From the NCBI GenBank assembly GCA_020634625.1, contig JACKBJ010000002.1:186001-250000 (forward strand): a stretch of 64,000 bases of DNA, read 5' to 3'. Source of the stretch: Caldilineae bacterium (lineage in GTDB: Bacteria; Chloroflexota; Anaerolineae; Epilineales; Epilineaceae). The notes below the pieces were generated by a model. The model ran no database searches, was not told the origin of the DNA, and worked only from the letters and a program-made list of their open reading frames with translations. Position numbers and translations under genes: made by a program. Below, one piece after another: positions 39,577 to 47,956 of the stretch (within the stretch, counting starts at the first letter, position 1; every line of letters starts with the position of its first letter).

Positions 39577-41772
39577 TCAAGGGCCCGGGTCCAGCCAGGG
39601 CAGGTAGAGCGGCGCCCGGTCGGTCGGTTCCGGCCGCGCGGGGGTATCGGAGGCCAGGGCGGTGGCCGTCGGGGTCTCGGCGCTCGGCGTGGGCCGGGGC
39701 GTCGGCGTCCAGAGGGGTGGCCAGGCGGTCGGGGTGGTCAGCGGTCGAGCCGGTAGGCCGCACAAGGTGAAAGCGGCCGGCAGGGGCGCGAAGCGAGCCT
39801 CGGCAGCCATCGGGAGCGCGAAGCCGGCACCGCCGAAGGAGCCGTCGCCGGCCGGATCGGCCGCCACGTCACCCAGGCTCCGATCGGCCCGCAGCACGCC
39901 GACGGCAGCCAGGTCGACCGGAGGATCGGCCAGGCCGGCCGGATCGAGGGCCGGGTGATCCCAGACCGTGGCGCTGACGATGGCGCTGCCGGTGAAGCCT
40001 GGTGGCAGCGAGCCCCAGTCGGTCAGGTCGATGTACGAGACCTGGTCGGCCGTCAGCTTGTGGCAGCTGAAGTCGAGCAGGCCGTTCGCGTCGTAGATCA
40101 GGAGGGCGAAGTCGGTGAAGCCGGGCCGGTCGATCCGGTTCACGATCGCCAGCTCGGTGGCCCGAAGGCCGGTCGCGTCCGCGTGGCGCATGAACGAGGG
40201 AAGCGCGATCAATCCGGAGCCGGTCGGGCCCGGCGAGCCTGCCGTCGCGCCGTCCCCTGGCCGCGGGGCTTGCAGGCCGTAGGCGAAGGCCTCGATCGGC
40301 CCGCCATCCGCTTCGTGCCGCGAGGCGACGACGACCGAGATCGCCGGCGGCGGACCGGCTGTGTCCGTCGGCCCCGTCGCGACGCTCTCGACCCGGGCGC
40401 TGCCGATGAAGCCGGCGGGCAGGGCGTCGTAGTCGGCCAGATCGATGCTCTGGCTACGGCCCGGCAGCAGGCCGGTGTCGATGACCAGGCGCAGGTTGCC
40501 TTCGCGGTCGCGGATTTCGATCCGCAGCTTTGCCGGCGCGATCGGGTCCTGGTTCTGGACATGGATTCGGCTGCTCCAGCCGCGCTCGGCGCGATACAGC
40601 AGGGGCAGGTGATGGACGCGTCCCGCCGGCCCGACCGTTTCCGCGTCCGCGGCCGGCAGGGGCTCGGCCGCGTAGCTGCTCAGCGTGTCGCCGACGACCA
40701 GGTCGACCATCACCGCCAGGGGCTGGCTGCCGCGAATGCGCGCCGATGCCGGCCCTTCGCCCAGCCCCTCGCAGCTGGCGACGTCGAAGCGATGCTGCTC
40801 GCCCGGCGCCAGGGCGGGCAGGCTCAGGCGACAGGGGCTGGCATCCTCGGGGCCGGCTTCGGCGCGCAGCTCGATGTCCACGCTGGCGCAGCTCAGGCCG
40901 GCATTCTGGACCACCAGATGGGTCCTGCCCCTGCCATCCGGCGGACGGGGCGCCAACGGGGCGACCTGCCAGGATGGGAGGTCCGAGGGTCCCAGGTCGC
41001 GGGCGGGGATGCCCGAGTCGCTGCTCAGGCGCGAGACCGAGGCACCGGCCGGATCGGCGCAAGCGCGGCGCAGCTCGACCGCCAGCGGCGCACCCCGGAC
41101 CCGGTCCTGGGGCAGGCCGGCGAAGGAGCCCCCCTCCGCGTAGGCCTTCAGGAACCGTCGGAAGTCGTCGGCGTCGCCCACGATGCCGAAGAACAGGGTC
41201 TCGCACATCAGGTCGGCCGCGATGTCGTCGAAGCCCAGCGCCATGTCCAGGCCCAGCTCCGACAGGGGCCGGGCGATGAAGCTGACGACGAGCCCGCTCT
41301 GGCTGCCGGTGGGCAGCATCGGACCGCTGAAGGTCCAGCTGCCGCCGGGCAGGATCAACCCGCTGCACTCGACCTTGAGCGGCCCCCGCGACTGCGGTGG
41401 ACAGTCGCCCGCCTCGCCCCAGGTGACCAGGGTCGCCTTCGAGGGATCGTGCCCCAGATTCGAGACCTTCAGCTGGCTGTCGCAGGTGGAGGTCGCGTCG
41501 GCGGTGGCCAGCTCGGGCAGCCAGACGAGCCGCGTTCCGGCTCCGTTCAGCGTCGGCTGGGCATCGCCCTGTTGCGCGACCGTGCCGCGCATGTCGGGCA
41601 TGGCTTCGGCCGCGGCCGGGCGCCCCAGGGCGTAGCCCGCCAGACCGGCGAGCGCCAGCAGGGCCAGGACGCCGGCGCGGCGGGCCCGGTCGGCCGGTTC
41701 CGTCGTGGCCCGGCCATGGGATGGGGAAGGCATCGTCGGAGGCATCGTCGCAGGTGGCGTCGCGAACGGCAT
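39577..41772 (-). CDS. Membrane-anchored repeat protein with internal LPxL units and YLPW tail
   Basis: 731 residues from ATG 41772 (GGAGG 7 nt upstream; the frame extends to 41811). One N-terminal membrane segment (about 32-50) leaves the rest outside. At least two similar domains occur: one opens with 'HHLPLLYRAERGWSSRIHVQ' and closes with 'DLADYDALPAGFIGSARV'; the other opens with 'ALPSFMRHADA' and closes with 'DLTDWGSLPPGFTGSAIV'. A more divergent unit near the N-terminus starts 'VWLPELATADA' and ends in 'LPGGSWTFSGP'. Cysteines in the first half may form disulfides. A Pro/Thr linker precedes the terminal 'PLYLPWLDPGP'. I infer a surface adhesin or scaffold; no enzyme motif is visible. 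Confidence 0.7.
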   Translation of the reverse strand: MPFATPPATMPPTMPSPSHGRATTEPADRARRAGVLALLALAGLAGYALGRPAAAEAMPDMRGTVAQQGDAQPTLNGAGTRLVWLPELATADATSTCDSQLKVSNLGHDPSKATLVTWGEAGDCPPQSRGPLKVECSGLILPGGSWTFSGPMLPTGSQSGLVVSFIARPLSELGLDMALGFDDIAADLMCETLFFGIVGDADDFRRFLKAYAEGGSFAGLPQDRVRGAPLAVELRRACADPAGASVSRLSSDSGIPARDLGPSDLPSWQVAPLAPRPPDGRGRTHLVVQNAGLSCASVDIELRAEAGPEDASPCRLSLPALAPGEQHRFDVASCEGLGEGPASARIRGSQPLAVMVDLVVGDTLSSYAAEPLPAADAETVGPAGRVHHLPLLYRAERGWSSRIHVQNQDPIAPAKLRIEIRDREGNLRLVIDTGLLPGRSQSIDLADYDALPAGFIGSARVESVATGPTDTAGPPPAISVVVASRHEADGGPIEAFAYGLQAPRPGDGATAGSPGPTGSGLIALPSFMRHADATGLRATELAIVNRIDRPGFTDFALLIYDANGLLDFSCHKLTADQVSYIDLTDWGSLPPGFTGSAIVSATVWDHPALDPAGLADPPVDLAAVGVLRADRSLGDVAADPAGDGSFGGAGFALPMAAEARFAPLPAAFTLCGLPARPLTTPTAWPPLWTPTPRPTPSAETPTATALASDTPARPEPTDRAPLYLPWLDPGP

Positions 41773-41977
41773 GGGGCATCCTCCCTCGCAGTCCCGGCAG
41801 GGGCGCACCAACTCATGACGCGCCCGCCGCGTCCCGGATACGCCCGAGCGCGAGCCGATCGCGCTCGGCCGCTCTGGAGGGCGTCCAGCTGGATCCCGTG
41901 GACGTCACCGCGGCGGATCTCCATAGGCCCTCGCTCCAGTTCGGCTCGAACGCAGCGAACGGGAGCCCGCACCCGTC

Positions 41978-42919
41978 CTAGCGCTCGGCCCGGTGCGCCG
42001 CGCGGTCGATGACGAAGACCGCGACGAAGCCCAGCGCGGCCAGGCCGATGACGGCCAGGGTGTCGGGGCCGAAGCCGGCCGGCAGCACGTTCGCCTCCTG
42101 CAGCGGCACCACCGCACCGTGCCGATCGACCATGGTCGACAGCACCTCCTTCCAGGGCCAGACCTTGCGCAGCGAGCCGGCCATCAGGCCGATCAGGAGC
42201 GCCACCGTCAGGTCGTGGTGGTGCCGGAAGAGCCAGCTGACCAGGCGCGCGAAGCTGATGATGCCGATGAAGGCACCCAGCGCGACCAGGAACAGGATCA
42301 GGAAGTTCCGGTCGTTGACCGCCGCCAACACGTCGCGGTACTTTCCGAGCAGGAGCAGGATGAAGGAGCCCGAGATGCCCGGCAGGATCATGGCGCAGAT
42401 GGCGATGGCGCCGCTGAGCACGAAGAACCACCAGGTGTCGGGCGTCTGGGTCGGTACCAGGCCGACGATCACGTAGGCCGCCAGCGTCGCCAGCGCCGCC
42501 GCGGCCAGCGTGCCGGCGCCCCAGCGCCTGACCCGGCCCCAGACGGTCAGCACCGAGGCCGTCACCAGGCCGAAGAAGAAGCCGTATAGCTTCTCCGGCT
42601 CGTTCTCGAACATCCATTCCAGCGCATGCGCCAGGCTGAAGATGGCCAGCAGGATGCCCGTGCCCAGCGTGATCAGGAAGGCCAGCGGCACCCGGGCCAG
42701 GATCGCCTTGACGTTCAGCGCCAAGGCCAGGCGCAGGGTCGCGAGGTCGAAGCTGCGAATGCCCTCGATCAGCTCCTCGTAGATGCCGAAGATGAAGGCC
42801 ATCGTGCCGCCACTGACACCGGGCACCACGTCGGCGGCGCCCATGCCGAAGCCCTGGAGCAGGACCAGGGCGTAGTCGCGCGGCTGGCGTCGTCGAGGCT
42901 GGAAGGGCGTCTCGTCCAT
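41978..42919 (-). CDS. DUF368 membrane protein, probable undecaprenyl-phosphate transporter (PopT type)
   Basis: 313 residues, about eight or more membrane helices. The DUF368 signatures are clear: 'FGMGAADVVPGVSGGTMAFI', 'LYGFFFGLVTASV', and 'AMILPGISGSFILLLLGKY' as the inverted half-repeat of the first motif. Members have been shown to return undecaprenyl phosphate across the membrane for reuse in cell-wall and polysaccharide synthesis. ATG at 42919 gives the family N-terminus; the frame open to 43075 is Pro/Arg-rich non-coding. It is divergent in role but physically near the polysaccharide locus at 44.8-53.4 kb, whose enzymes would use the same lipid carrier. Confidence 0.88.
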   Translation of the reverse strand: MDETPFQPRRRQPRDYALVLLQGFGMGAADVVPGVSGGTMAFIFGIYEELIEGIRSFDLATLRLALALNVKAILARVPLAFLITLGTGILLAIFSLAHALEWMFENEPEKLYGFFFGLVTASVLTVWGRVRRWGAGTLAAAALATLAAYVIVGLVPTQTPDTWWFFVLSGAIAICAMILPGISGSFILLLLGKYRDVLAAVNDRNFLILFLVALGAFIGIISFARLVSWLFRHHHDLTVALLIGLMAGSLRKVWPWKEVLSTMVDRHGAVVPLQEANVLPAGFGPDTLAVIGLAALGFVAVFVIDRAAHRAER

Positions 42920-43066
42920 GGGTCGGGGGTTCCTGTGCTGGGGCGGGCGGGCCGAAGCCGTCGAGCGGCGCTCCCGGGCTGATGGGGGGCGATGCGCGGG
43001 GCCACGGGGCGCTCGGGTCGGGAGGGGGTCGGTCGGAGGGGATTCTATCGTGGCTGCGGGCGCCCG

Positions 43067-43102
43067 GCAAAGCAAAGGGCGAGCAGCGTTGGCTGCTCGC
43101 CC
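43067..43102 (-). terminator. Intrinsic terminator of the FecR lipoprotein gene
   Basis: Perfect 11-bp stem GGGCGAGCAGC/GCTGCTCGCCC with a 4-nt loop, followed on the minus strand by TTTGCTTTGC. It starts 58 nt after the stop at 43161. Confidence 0.8.
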
Positions 43103-43160
43103 TCGGATTCTTGGTCTCGAGATCGCCGTCGAGTCGGCGCGACCTTTCGGAGGTTCGACG

Positions 43161-44624
43161 CTACGGCGCTTCGGTGGCCGGCGGCTCGGGTGCCGGCGGC
43201 TGGCCCGGGTCGGGGGCCGGTGGATCGATCGGATCCGGCGGCTCCGGCGTCGGCTCGGGCGCCGGCGGCTCGGGTGCCGGCGGATCGACCGGATCGACCG
43301 GCGCCAGGGTCGGCAGCGGCTCCGGCTCGGGCGGTCCCTCGCTCGGATCGTCGCTCACCGGCGGCTCGATCACCTCGCACTCCTCGCCGACGCATGGCGT
43401 CGCCGTGGGCGGCGGTGCGGGCGGATCGTTGTCCTCGTCCTGGTTGTCGACGGCGGCATTCGGGTTAGTGACCTTGATGCCGACGTAGTTGGTGCGGTCC
43501 TTGCCGTCCACGCCGACATGCGCCAGCGTGTAGGTCCAGGATTCGGTCGGGCAGACCTGTTCGCTGCTCGCGTCGGGCACGTCGCGACCCTCGAAGGTCA
43601 CGAAGAGCACCTCGGTGACGCTCCAGCGCACCGTGGTGCACTCGCCGGCCGCGATCGTGGTCCGGTCGGCCGTGAAGCTGACCACCGGCTCGGCCGGGAC
43701 CGCGGCGGCGCTGACCGGGACGGCTTCGGCCACCGGCGCCTCGGCCGGCAGCTCGGCGATGGCCGTCGTCACGCTGCCCTCGGCCCGGCCGGCGAACCAA
43801 TCGGCGATGGCCTCCGGCTCCAAGGCGATGGCCAGCGCGACCTTGCCCTCGGCATCGAAGGCGGCTGCCTGGCCGGCCGAGAGCGAGACGCTCTTGGTGG
43901 CCCCGGCGCTGCCGGCGGCGGCGACCGACTCGATCGTGCTGACCTGCACCTTGCCGCTGCTGACGATGACCCAGACGTGGCCCGCAGGGGCCGCCGCGTC
44001 ATCGCTCGGGCTGCCCTGCGAGGTCTGGAGGGCCGCTCCGCTCGCCGCGGCGGCCGTCTTACCGCCGTCGGCGGGGTCGTGGCTGAAGATGAACGCGGTG
44101 CCGGCGGCGCTGCCGTGCACGCCGATCACGGTGTCGCGCACCGAGACGTGCGAGGGCGTATCGCCTTCGGGCACCCGGAACCGGCCCGTGCCGTCCAGCA
44201 GCTCCAGCCGGAGGCTGCGGACCTCCGGATCGGAGGACTCGACCCGCAGATCGCTGCCGCCCAGGATCTCGGCGTGGGCGAAGGCCGATTCGGGCTCGCC
44301 TTCGACGGCCGGCCAGCCCAGCTCGGCCCGGGCGCCGGGCTCGACCGTCAGGTGGCTGCCGTCGGCCAGGGCGACCGTCTCGCCGTCGGCCAGGGCTTCG
44401 AGCGCAGCGTCCTCGGACGCGGCCAGCGAGACGCCAGCGCCGGTCACGCTCAGCCAGGGGCCGAGCACCAGCGGCGCCTCGGCCTCGACCGGCTCGATCT
44501 GGGCTTCGGCCAGGTCGTCGGCCGGGGCCTCGTCGATGGCCGGCTCGGCGCTGCCGCAGGCCGCGAGGAAGAGCATCAGGCCGGCGGCGGCCAGGCGCGG
44601 GGAACGGCGTAGGATCGACTTCAT
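43161..44624 (-). CDS. FecR-domain lipoprotein with Ig-like domain and Pro-rich tail
   Basis: 487 residues. The lipobox 'LFLAACGS' places Cys at about residue 23. Residues about 60-270 form a FecR-type domain ('SLRLELLDGTGRFRVPEGDT', 'VRDTVIGVHGSAAGTAFIF'). Next, about residues 320-395, is an Ig-like domain with paired cysteines ('FTADRTTIAAGECTTVRWSV' ... 'EQVCPTESWTYTLAHV'), a module frequent in Chloroflexota surface proteins. The last 90 residues are Pro/Glu/Asp repeats. FecR proteins usually relay a surface signal to an ECF sigma factor, but none is adjacent and the protein is lipid-anchored outside, so a cell-surface structural role is more likely. AAGGAG 9 nt upstream sets ATG 44624 over ATG 44675. 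Confidence 0.75.
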   Translation of the reverse strand: MKSILRRSPRLAAAGLMLFLAACGSAEPAIDEAPADDLAEAQIEPVEAEAPLVLGPWLSVTGAGVSLAASEDAALEALADGETVALADGSHLTVEPGARAELGWPAVEGEPESAFAHAEILGGSDLRVESSDPEVRSLRLELLDGTGRFRVPEGDTPSHVSVRDTVIGVHGSAAGTAFIFSHDPADGGKTAAAASGAALQTSQGSPSDDAAAPAGHVWVIVSSGKVQVSTIESVAAAGSAGATKSVSLSAGQAAAFDAEGKVALAIALEPEAIADWFAGRAEGSVTTAIAELPAEAPVAEAVPVSAAAVPAEPVVSFTADRTTIAAGECTTVRWSVTEVLFVTFEGRDVPDASSEQVCPTESWTYTLAHVGVDGKDRTNYVGIKVTNPNAAVDNQDEDNDPPAPPPTATPCVGEECEVIEPPVSDDPSEGPPEPEPLPTLAPVDPVDPPAPEPPAPEPTPEPPDPIDPPAPDPGQPPAPEPPATEAP

Positions 44625-44787
44625 CGGCGTGGCTCCTTCGGCGGTCGCGGCCGCGGCTGTTGGGGCTTGCGGCACACCCCAGCGTTCGGCGCTCGAGGCC
44701 GAACGACGGTCCGGTGGATGGGATGATGGCGGTTGAGGCGCATCGGATACACGTCCCGCGAGCGGCGGATGCGGAACGCTTGCTTAC

Positions 44788-44805
44788 AGTATACCCGAAG
44801 CCGGG
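44788..44805 (-). promoter_or_regulatory. -10 element TATACT preceded by CCCGGCTTCGGG, upstream of the FecR gene
   Basis: Minus strand: CCCGGCTTCGGG (44805-44794) directly followed by TATACT (44793-44788), about 165 nt from the ATG. The same arrangement occurs upstream of the EF-G-like gene at 21446-21465. Confidence 0.45.
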
Positions 44806-44862
44806 CCGCGCCGCGACCCGTGTTTCGAGCGCCGGCGGACGCCGTCGATTGCCTGCCCCGCC

Positions 44863-47847
44863 TCAGGGCCGGCCCATCGCTCCGGCCGCCAGCCGGCGGC
44901 GAAGCGCCGCGATGCCCGGGTCGCGCGGCGCCAGACGGGCTGCCCGATCGGCCGCGCGCAGGGCTTCCTCGCGCGCGCCTTCGGCTTCGAGCAGCGCGGC
45001 CAGGTCGGCCTGGGCGAAGGCGTCGTCGGGCTCGAGCGACAGCAGCTCGCGGGCGCTGCGCAGGGCCTCCGCTCGGCGCCCGGCCGCCAGCAGGGCCGCC
45101 AGCTGCGCCCGCCGTGCTTCGAGATCGCTGGCGTTGCGGTAGTCGACAAAGTAGGCGGCGTAGGCCTCGGCCGCCGCGCCGGGCGCGCCCAGCGCCGTCC
45201 TGGCTTCGGCCACGCGGAGCCAGGCGACCCGGTAGAAGGGGTCCAGCGCGAGGGCCCGCTCGGCCAGGGCGAGCGCCTCGCGCGCGGATCCAGCAGCGAG
45301 GGCCGTCATCGCCGCCTCGTCCAGCAGCTCCGGCCAGCCCGGCGCGAGGCGGATCGCTGCCGCGTAGGCCGCGCCGGCCTGGCTCAACCGGCTTGCGCGC
45401 TGCGGGCCCTCCGGGCTGCGGATGGCCTCGATCCGCAGCGCTCGGGCGCGCAGGACCGCGGGCAGCGGCCCGGGGCCCGACTTGCCGGCGGCCTCGTCGA
45501 TGGCCGCCAGCGCCGCCTGGAAGCGGGCTTCGGCCTTGCGCCGGGATTCGGTCGCGTCCGCCCCGGCCTGCCGCGCCGCCCGGGTCATGAGCAGCTCGCC
45601 CCACTCGACTTCGGCGCGCGCCGCCGCCAGATCGTAGGCCGGTTCCCAGGGCGCCCAGCGCCGGGCGGCCGCGTAGCGCTCGAGCGCCCGCGCCAGGTAG
45701 GATTCGGCCCGGCCGGACTGGCCGGCGGCGTTCAACGCGCTGGCCTGAGCCTGCCAGCCGCGCCGGCCCTCCTTGGCCAAGGCGCCGGCCGCCACCGGCG
45801 CCATCAGGGGCCAGACGCCGAGCAGCAGCGCCAGGGCCAGGGCGCCGGCTGGCGCGCGGGCCGCGGCCGGGAGCCGGACCCGCGCGGAAGGCTCGCCCCG
45901 CCGGGCGATCCGCGCATGCCAAAGGATCGCCAGCAGCAGCGCCAGCAGGTACAGGCCGAGGCCGGCCAAGGCGAAGGGCACCGCGTCGGCGCCGTGCGTG
46001 CCGGCCCGACCGGCGAGCCCGGCCTGCGACAGGCCGAACCCCGACAGGGTCAGCCCGACCGCTGCCAGCGCGTCGACCGCAGGCCCGACGGGCCTCGGGC
46101 CGAGGGCCGAACGCCCGATGGACAGCCGCCGCCTGCCCCGGCCCGGCCGAACGGGCGCCCGCCACGCATCCCGGTCGGACAGGGCGCTGAAGACCAGCAG
46201 CCAGACCCCCAGGGCGGAGCACCCGATCAGCCCCGCCACCGCCGCCGGACCGCCGCCCACCAGGCCGGGCCGCGCCAGGGCGAAGGCCAGGCCGAGGCCG
46301 GCGGCCAGGGCGGCCAACGTGGCATCCTCGTGCGCGCCAGCCTCGCGCTCCGCGTTGGCCACGGCGCCGGCCGCCGCGGCGGCGCGGGCCTCAGCGGCGG
46401 CGCGGGCCTCGGCCTCGGCACCGGCTTCGGCATCCGTGCCGGCATCGGCTCGGCCAAGGCCCAGGAGCGCGCCGGCGATCACCCAGAGGTAGAGCCGGCT
46501 GGCGACGACCGCGAAGCCCAGCTGCAGCTCGATCGCATGGGCCAGCAGCGCCACCAGCGCGGCGGCGGCGAAGCCTTCGGCGGCGCCGTCGCAGGATCGA
46601 CCGGTCGACTGGGGCGATCCGGCCGCCCGCTTCCGGCGGGCGCAGCGGGCCAGCCAGGTCAGGCAGCGCCAGAGCGAAGCGCCCAGCAGCGCCAGCGTCG
46701 CCGCCAGACCCAGCAGACCGCCGGTGAGCAGGCTGTCCAGGACGAGCGAGTGGGCCCGGTCGGGCAGCCAGCCGCGGGGCTCGTCGTAGGCCAGGATCGG
46801 CGGGTAGCCGGGCGCCCAGATCAGATCCATCGTCTCGGGTCCGTAGCCGGCCAGCCAGCGTGGACCCGCCTCCCTCAGCAGGGCCCGCGAGCCTTCCCAG
46901 AGGCGCAGGCGGACGCGGGTGGTGCTGCGCTCGGGGTCGAGCGCGATCGAGAGCCGGTCGAGCACCGGCAGACGGCGCAGCGGCGCGAGCGCCGGCGGGC
47001 CGAAGTTGAGCGCCAGGATCAGGCCGGCCAGGCCCAGGCCCAGGCCCACGAGGCCCAGCGCCCGCGTCCATCGCCGATCCAGGCCGGACCGGACCAGGCC
47101 CAGGCCCAGCAGGCCGCCGACCAGGCCGAGGATCGGCCCGCGGCTGCTGCTGAGCAGGAGGGCCCAGACGCCGACGCCGACACAGACCAGCCAGGCCGCG
47201 AGGCCCAGTTGGGGCAGGACGCCCCGGCGCCGGCCGGCCAGCCGCCAGGCCCGGGACAGCGCCCAGCCGGCCAGGGGCAGGGCCATGACCAGGTGCGCCG
47301 CCAGCATGACGCTGTTGCCGGCGGGTCCCGAGACCCGGGTCACCACATCGCCGTCCCAGGGCAGGGGATCCAGGCCGTGGGCCTGCAGGACGGCGTAGAG
47401 CCCGACCGGGAGCAGGCTGGCGCCGGCGAAGGCCGCGATCCGGCGCGTCCCGCCTGGTCGCGCGGCCAGACCGGCCGCCGCCAGGGCCATCAGCGCCAGC
47501 GCGCTGGTGGTCAGGAGGCCCTGGCCGCGGGCCTCGGATCCCATCAGGCTGATGCCGGGCGCCACCGAGCTCAGGCTGGCCAGCAGCTCGGCCAGCCAGA
47601 CGCCGGCCAGGGCGAGCCCCAGGCGATCCCGCGCGGCGGCCGGAGGGCCCGCCGCCGGCACCGGCAGCCTGCCGGCGCCCAGCAGGCCCGCCCCGGCCAC
47701 CAGGGCCAGCCAGCGCAGCAGGGCGGCCTTCTCGGGCTCGAAGACCCGGTCGCTGAAGGGGGCGAAGAAGAGCGGCACGCCGACCAGCGCGGCCAGGCAG
47801 GCGGCCTCGGTCAGGCGGCGGCGCGGGCGCTCGGCGCGAGGGGGCAT
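44863..47847 (-). CDS. O-antigen ligase/polymerase-like membrane protein with TPR domain
   Basis: 994 residues. About a dozen or more membrane helices span residues 15-680. The Wzy/WaaL-type external loop carries 'LLREAGPRWLAGYGPETMDL' and 'LPDRAHSLVLDSLLTGGLLG', where Arg and His of the 'RAHS' motif match the catalytic region of O-antigen ligases. The last 300 residues form TPR units ('ALALAERALALDPFYRVAWL', 'ALRSARELLSLEPDDAFAQA'). Proteins of this shape join or polymerise lipid-linked glycans, or glycosylate proteins, outside the membrane. The start ATG lies 7 nt after an extended -10 (47863-47855) with no usable ribosome site, so translation is probably leaderless. It is divergent from the glycosyltransferase pair at 47957-53367. 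Confidence 0.8.
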   Translation of the reverse strand: MPPRAERPRRRLTEAACLAALVGVPLFFAPFSDRVFEPEKAALLRWLALVAGAGLLGAGRLPVPAAGPPAAARDRLGLALAGVWLAELLASLSSVAPGISLMGSEARGQGLLTTSALALMALAAAGLAARPGGTRRIAAFAGASLLPVGLYAVLQAHGLDPLPWDGDVVTRVSGPAGNSVMLAAHLVMALPLAGWALSRAWRLAGRRRGVLPQLGLAAWLVCVGVGVWALLLSSSRGPILGLVGGLLGLGLVRSGLDRRWTRALGLVGLGLGLAGLILALNFGPPALAPLRRLPVLDRLSIALDPERSTTRVRLRLWEGSRALLREAGPRWLAGYGPETMDLIWAPGYPPILAYDEPRGWLPDRAHSLVLDSLLTGGLLGLAATLALLGASLWRCLTWLARCARRKRAAGSPQSTGRSCDGAAEGFAAAALVALLAHAIELQLGFAVVASRLYLWVIAGALLGLGRADAGTDAEAGAEAEARAAAEARAAAAAGAVANAEREAGAHEDATLAALAAGLGLAFALARPGLVGGGPAAVAGLIGCSALGVWLLVFSALSDRDAWRAPVRPGRGRRRLSIGRSALGPRPVGPAVDALAAVGLTLSGFGLSQAGLAGRAGTHGADAVPFALAGLGLYLLALLLAILWHARIARRGEPSARVRLPAAARAPAGALALALLLGVWPLMAPVAAGALAKEGRRGWQAQASALNAAGQSGRAESYLARALERYAAARRWAPWEPAYDLAAARAEVEWGELLMTRAARQAGADATESRRKAEARFQAALAAIDEAAGKSGPGPLPAVLRARALRIEAIRSPEGPQRASRLSQAGAAYAAAIRLAPGWPELLDEAAMTALAAGSAREALALAERALALDPFYRVAWLRVAEARTALGAPGAAAEAYAAYFVDYRNASDLEARRAQLAALLAAGRRAEALRSARELLSLEPDDAFAQADLAALLEAEGAREEALRAADRAARLAPRDPGIAALRRRLAAGAMGRP

Positions 47848-47854
47848 GGCGGCG

Positions 47855-47863
47855 ATGATAGCA
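47855..47863 (-). promoter_or_regulatory. Extended -10 (TGC-TATCAT) of the O-antigen-ligase-like gene, leaderless
   Basis: On the minus strand TGC (47863-47861), TATCAT (47860-47855), then 7 nt to the ATG at 47847. Confidence 0.6.
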
Positions 47864-47938
47864 CCCTCCGCGGCGGCGCCCGCGCGGTCGGCCCGAGCCG
47901 CGAACCCGGCCGTCCCGGTTGTGTCGCCCCCCCGACTC

Positions 47939-47947
47939 TGCTAAGCT
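47939..47947 (+). promoter_or_regulatory. Extended -10 (TGC-TAAGCT) of the glycosyltransferase genes, leaderless
   Basis: TGC (47939-47941), TAAGCT (47942-47947), then 9 nt to the ATG at 47957; no Shine-Dalgarno. It mirrors the promoter of the divergent gene about 75 bp away. Confidence 0.55.
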
Positions 47948-47956
47948 CCGCGCCCC

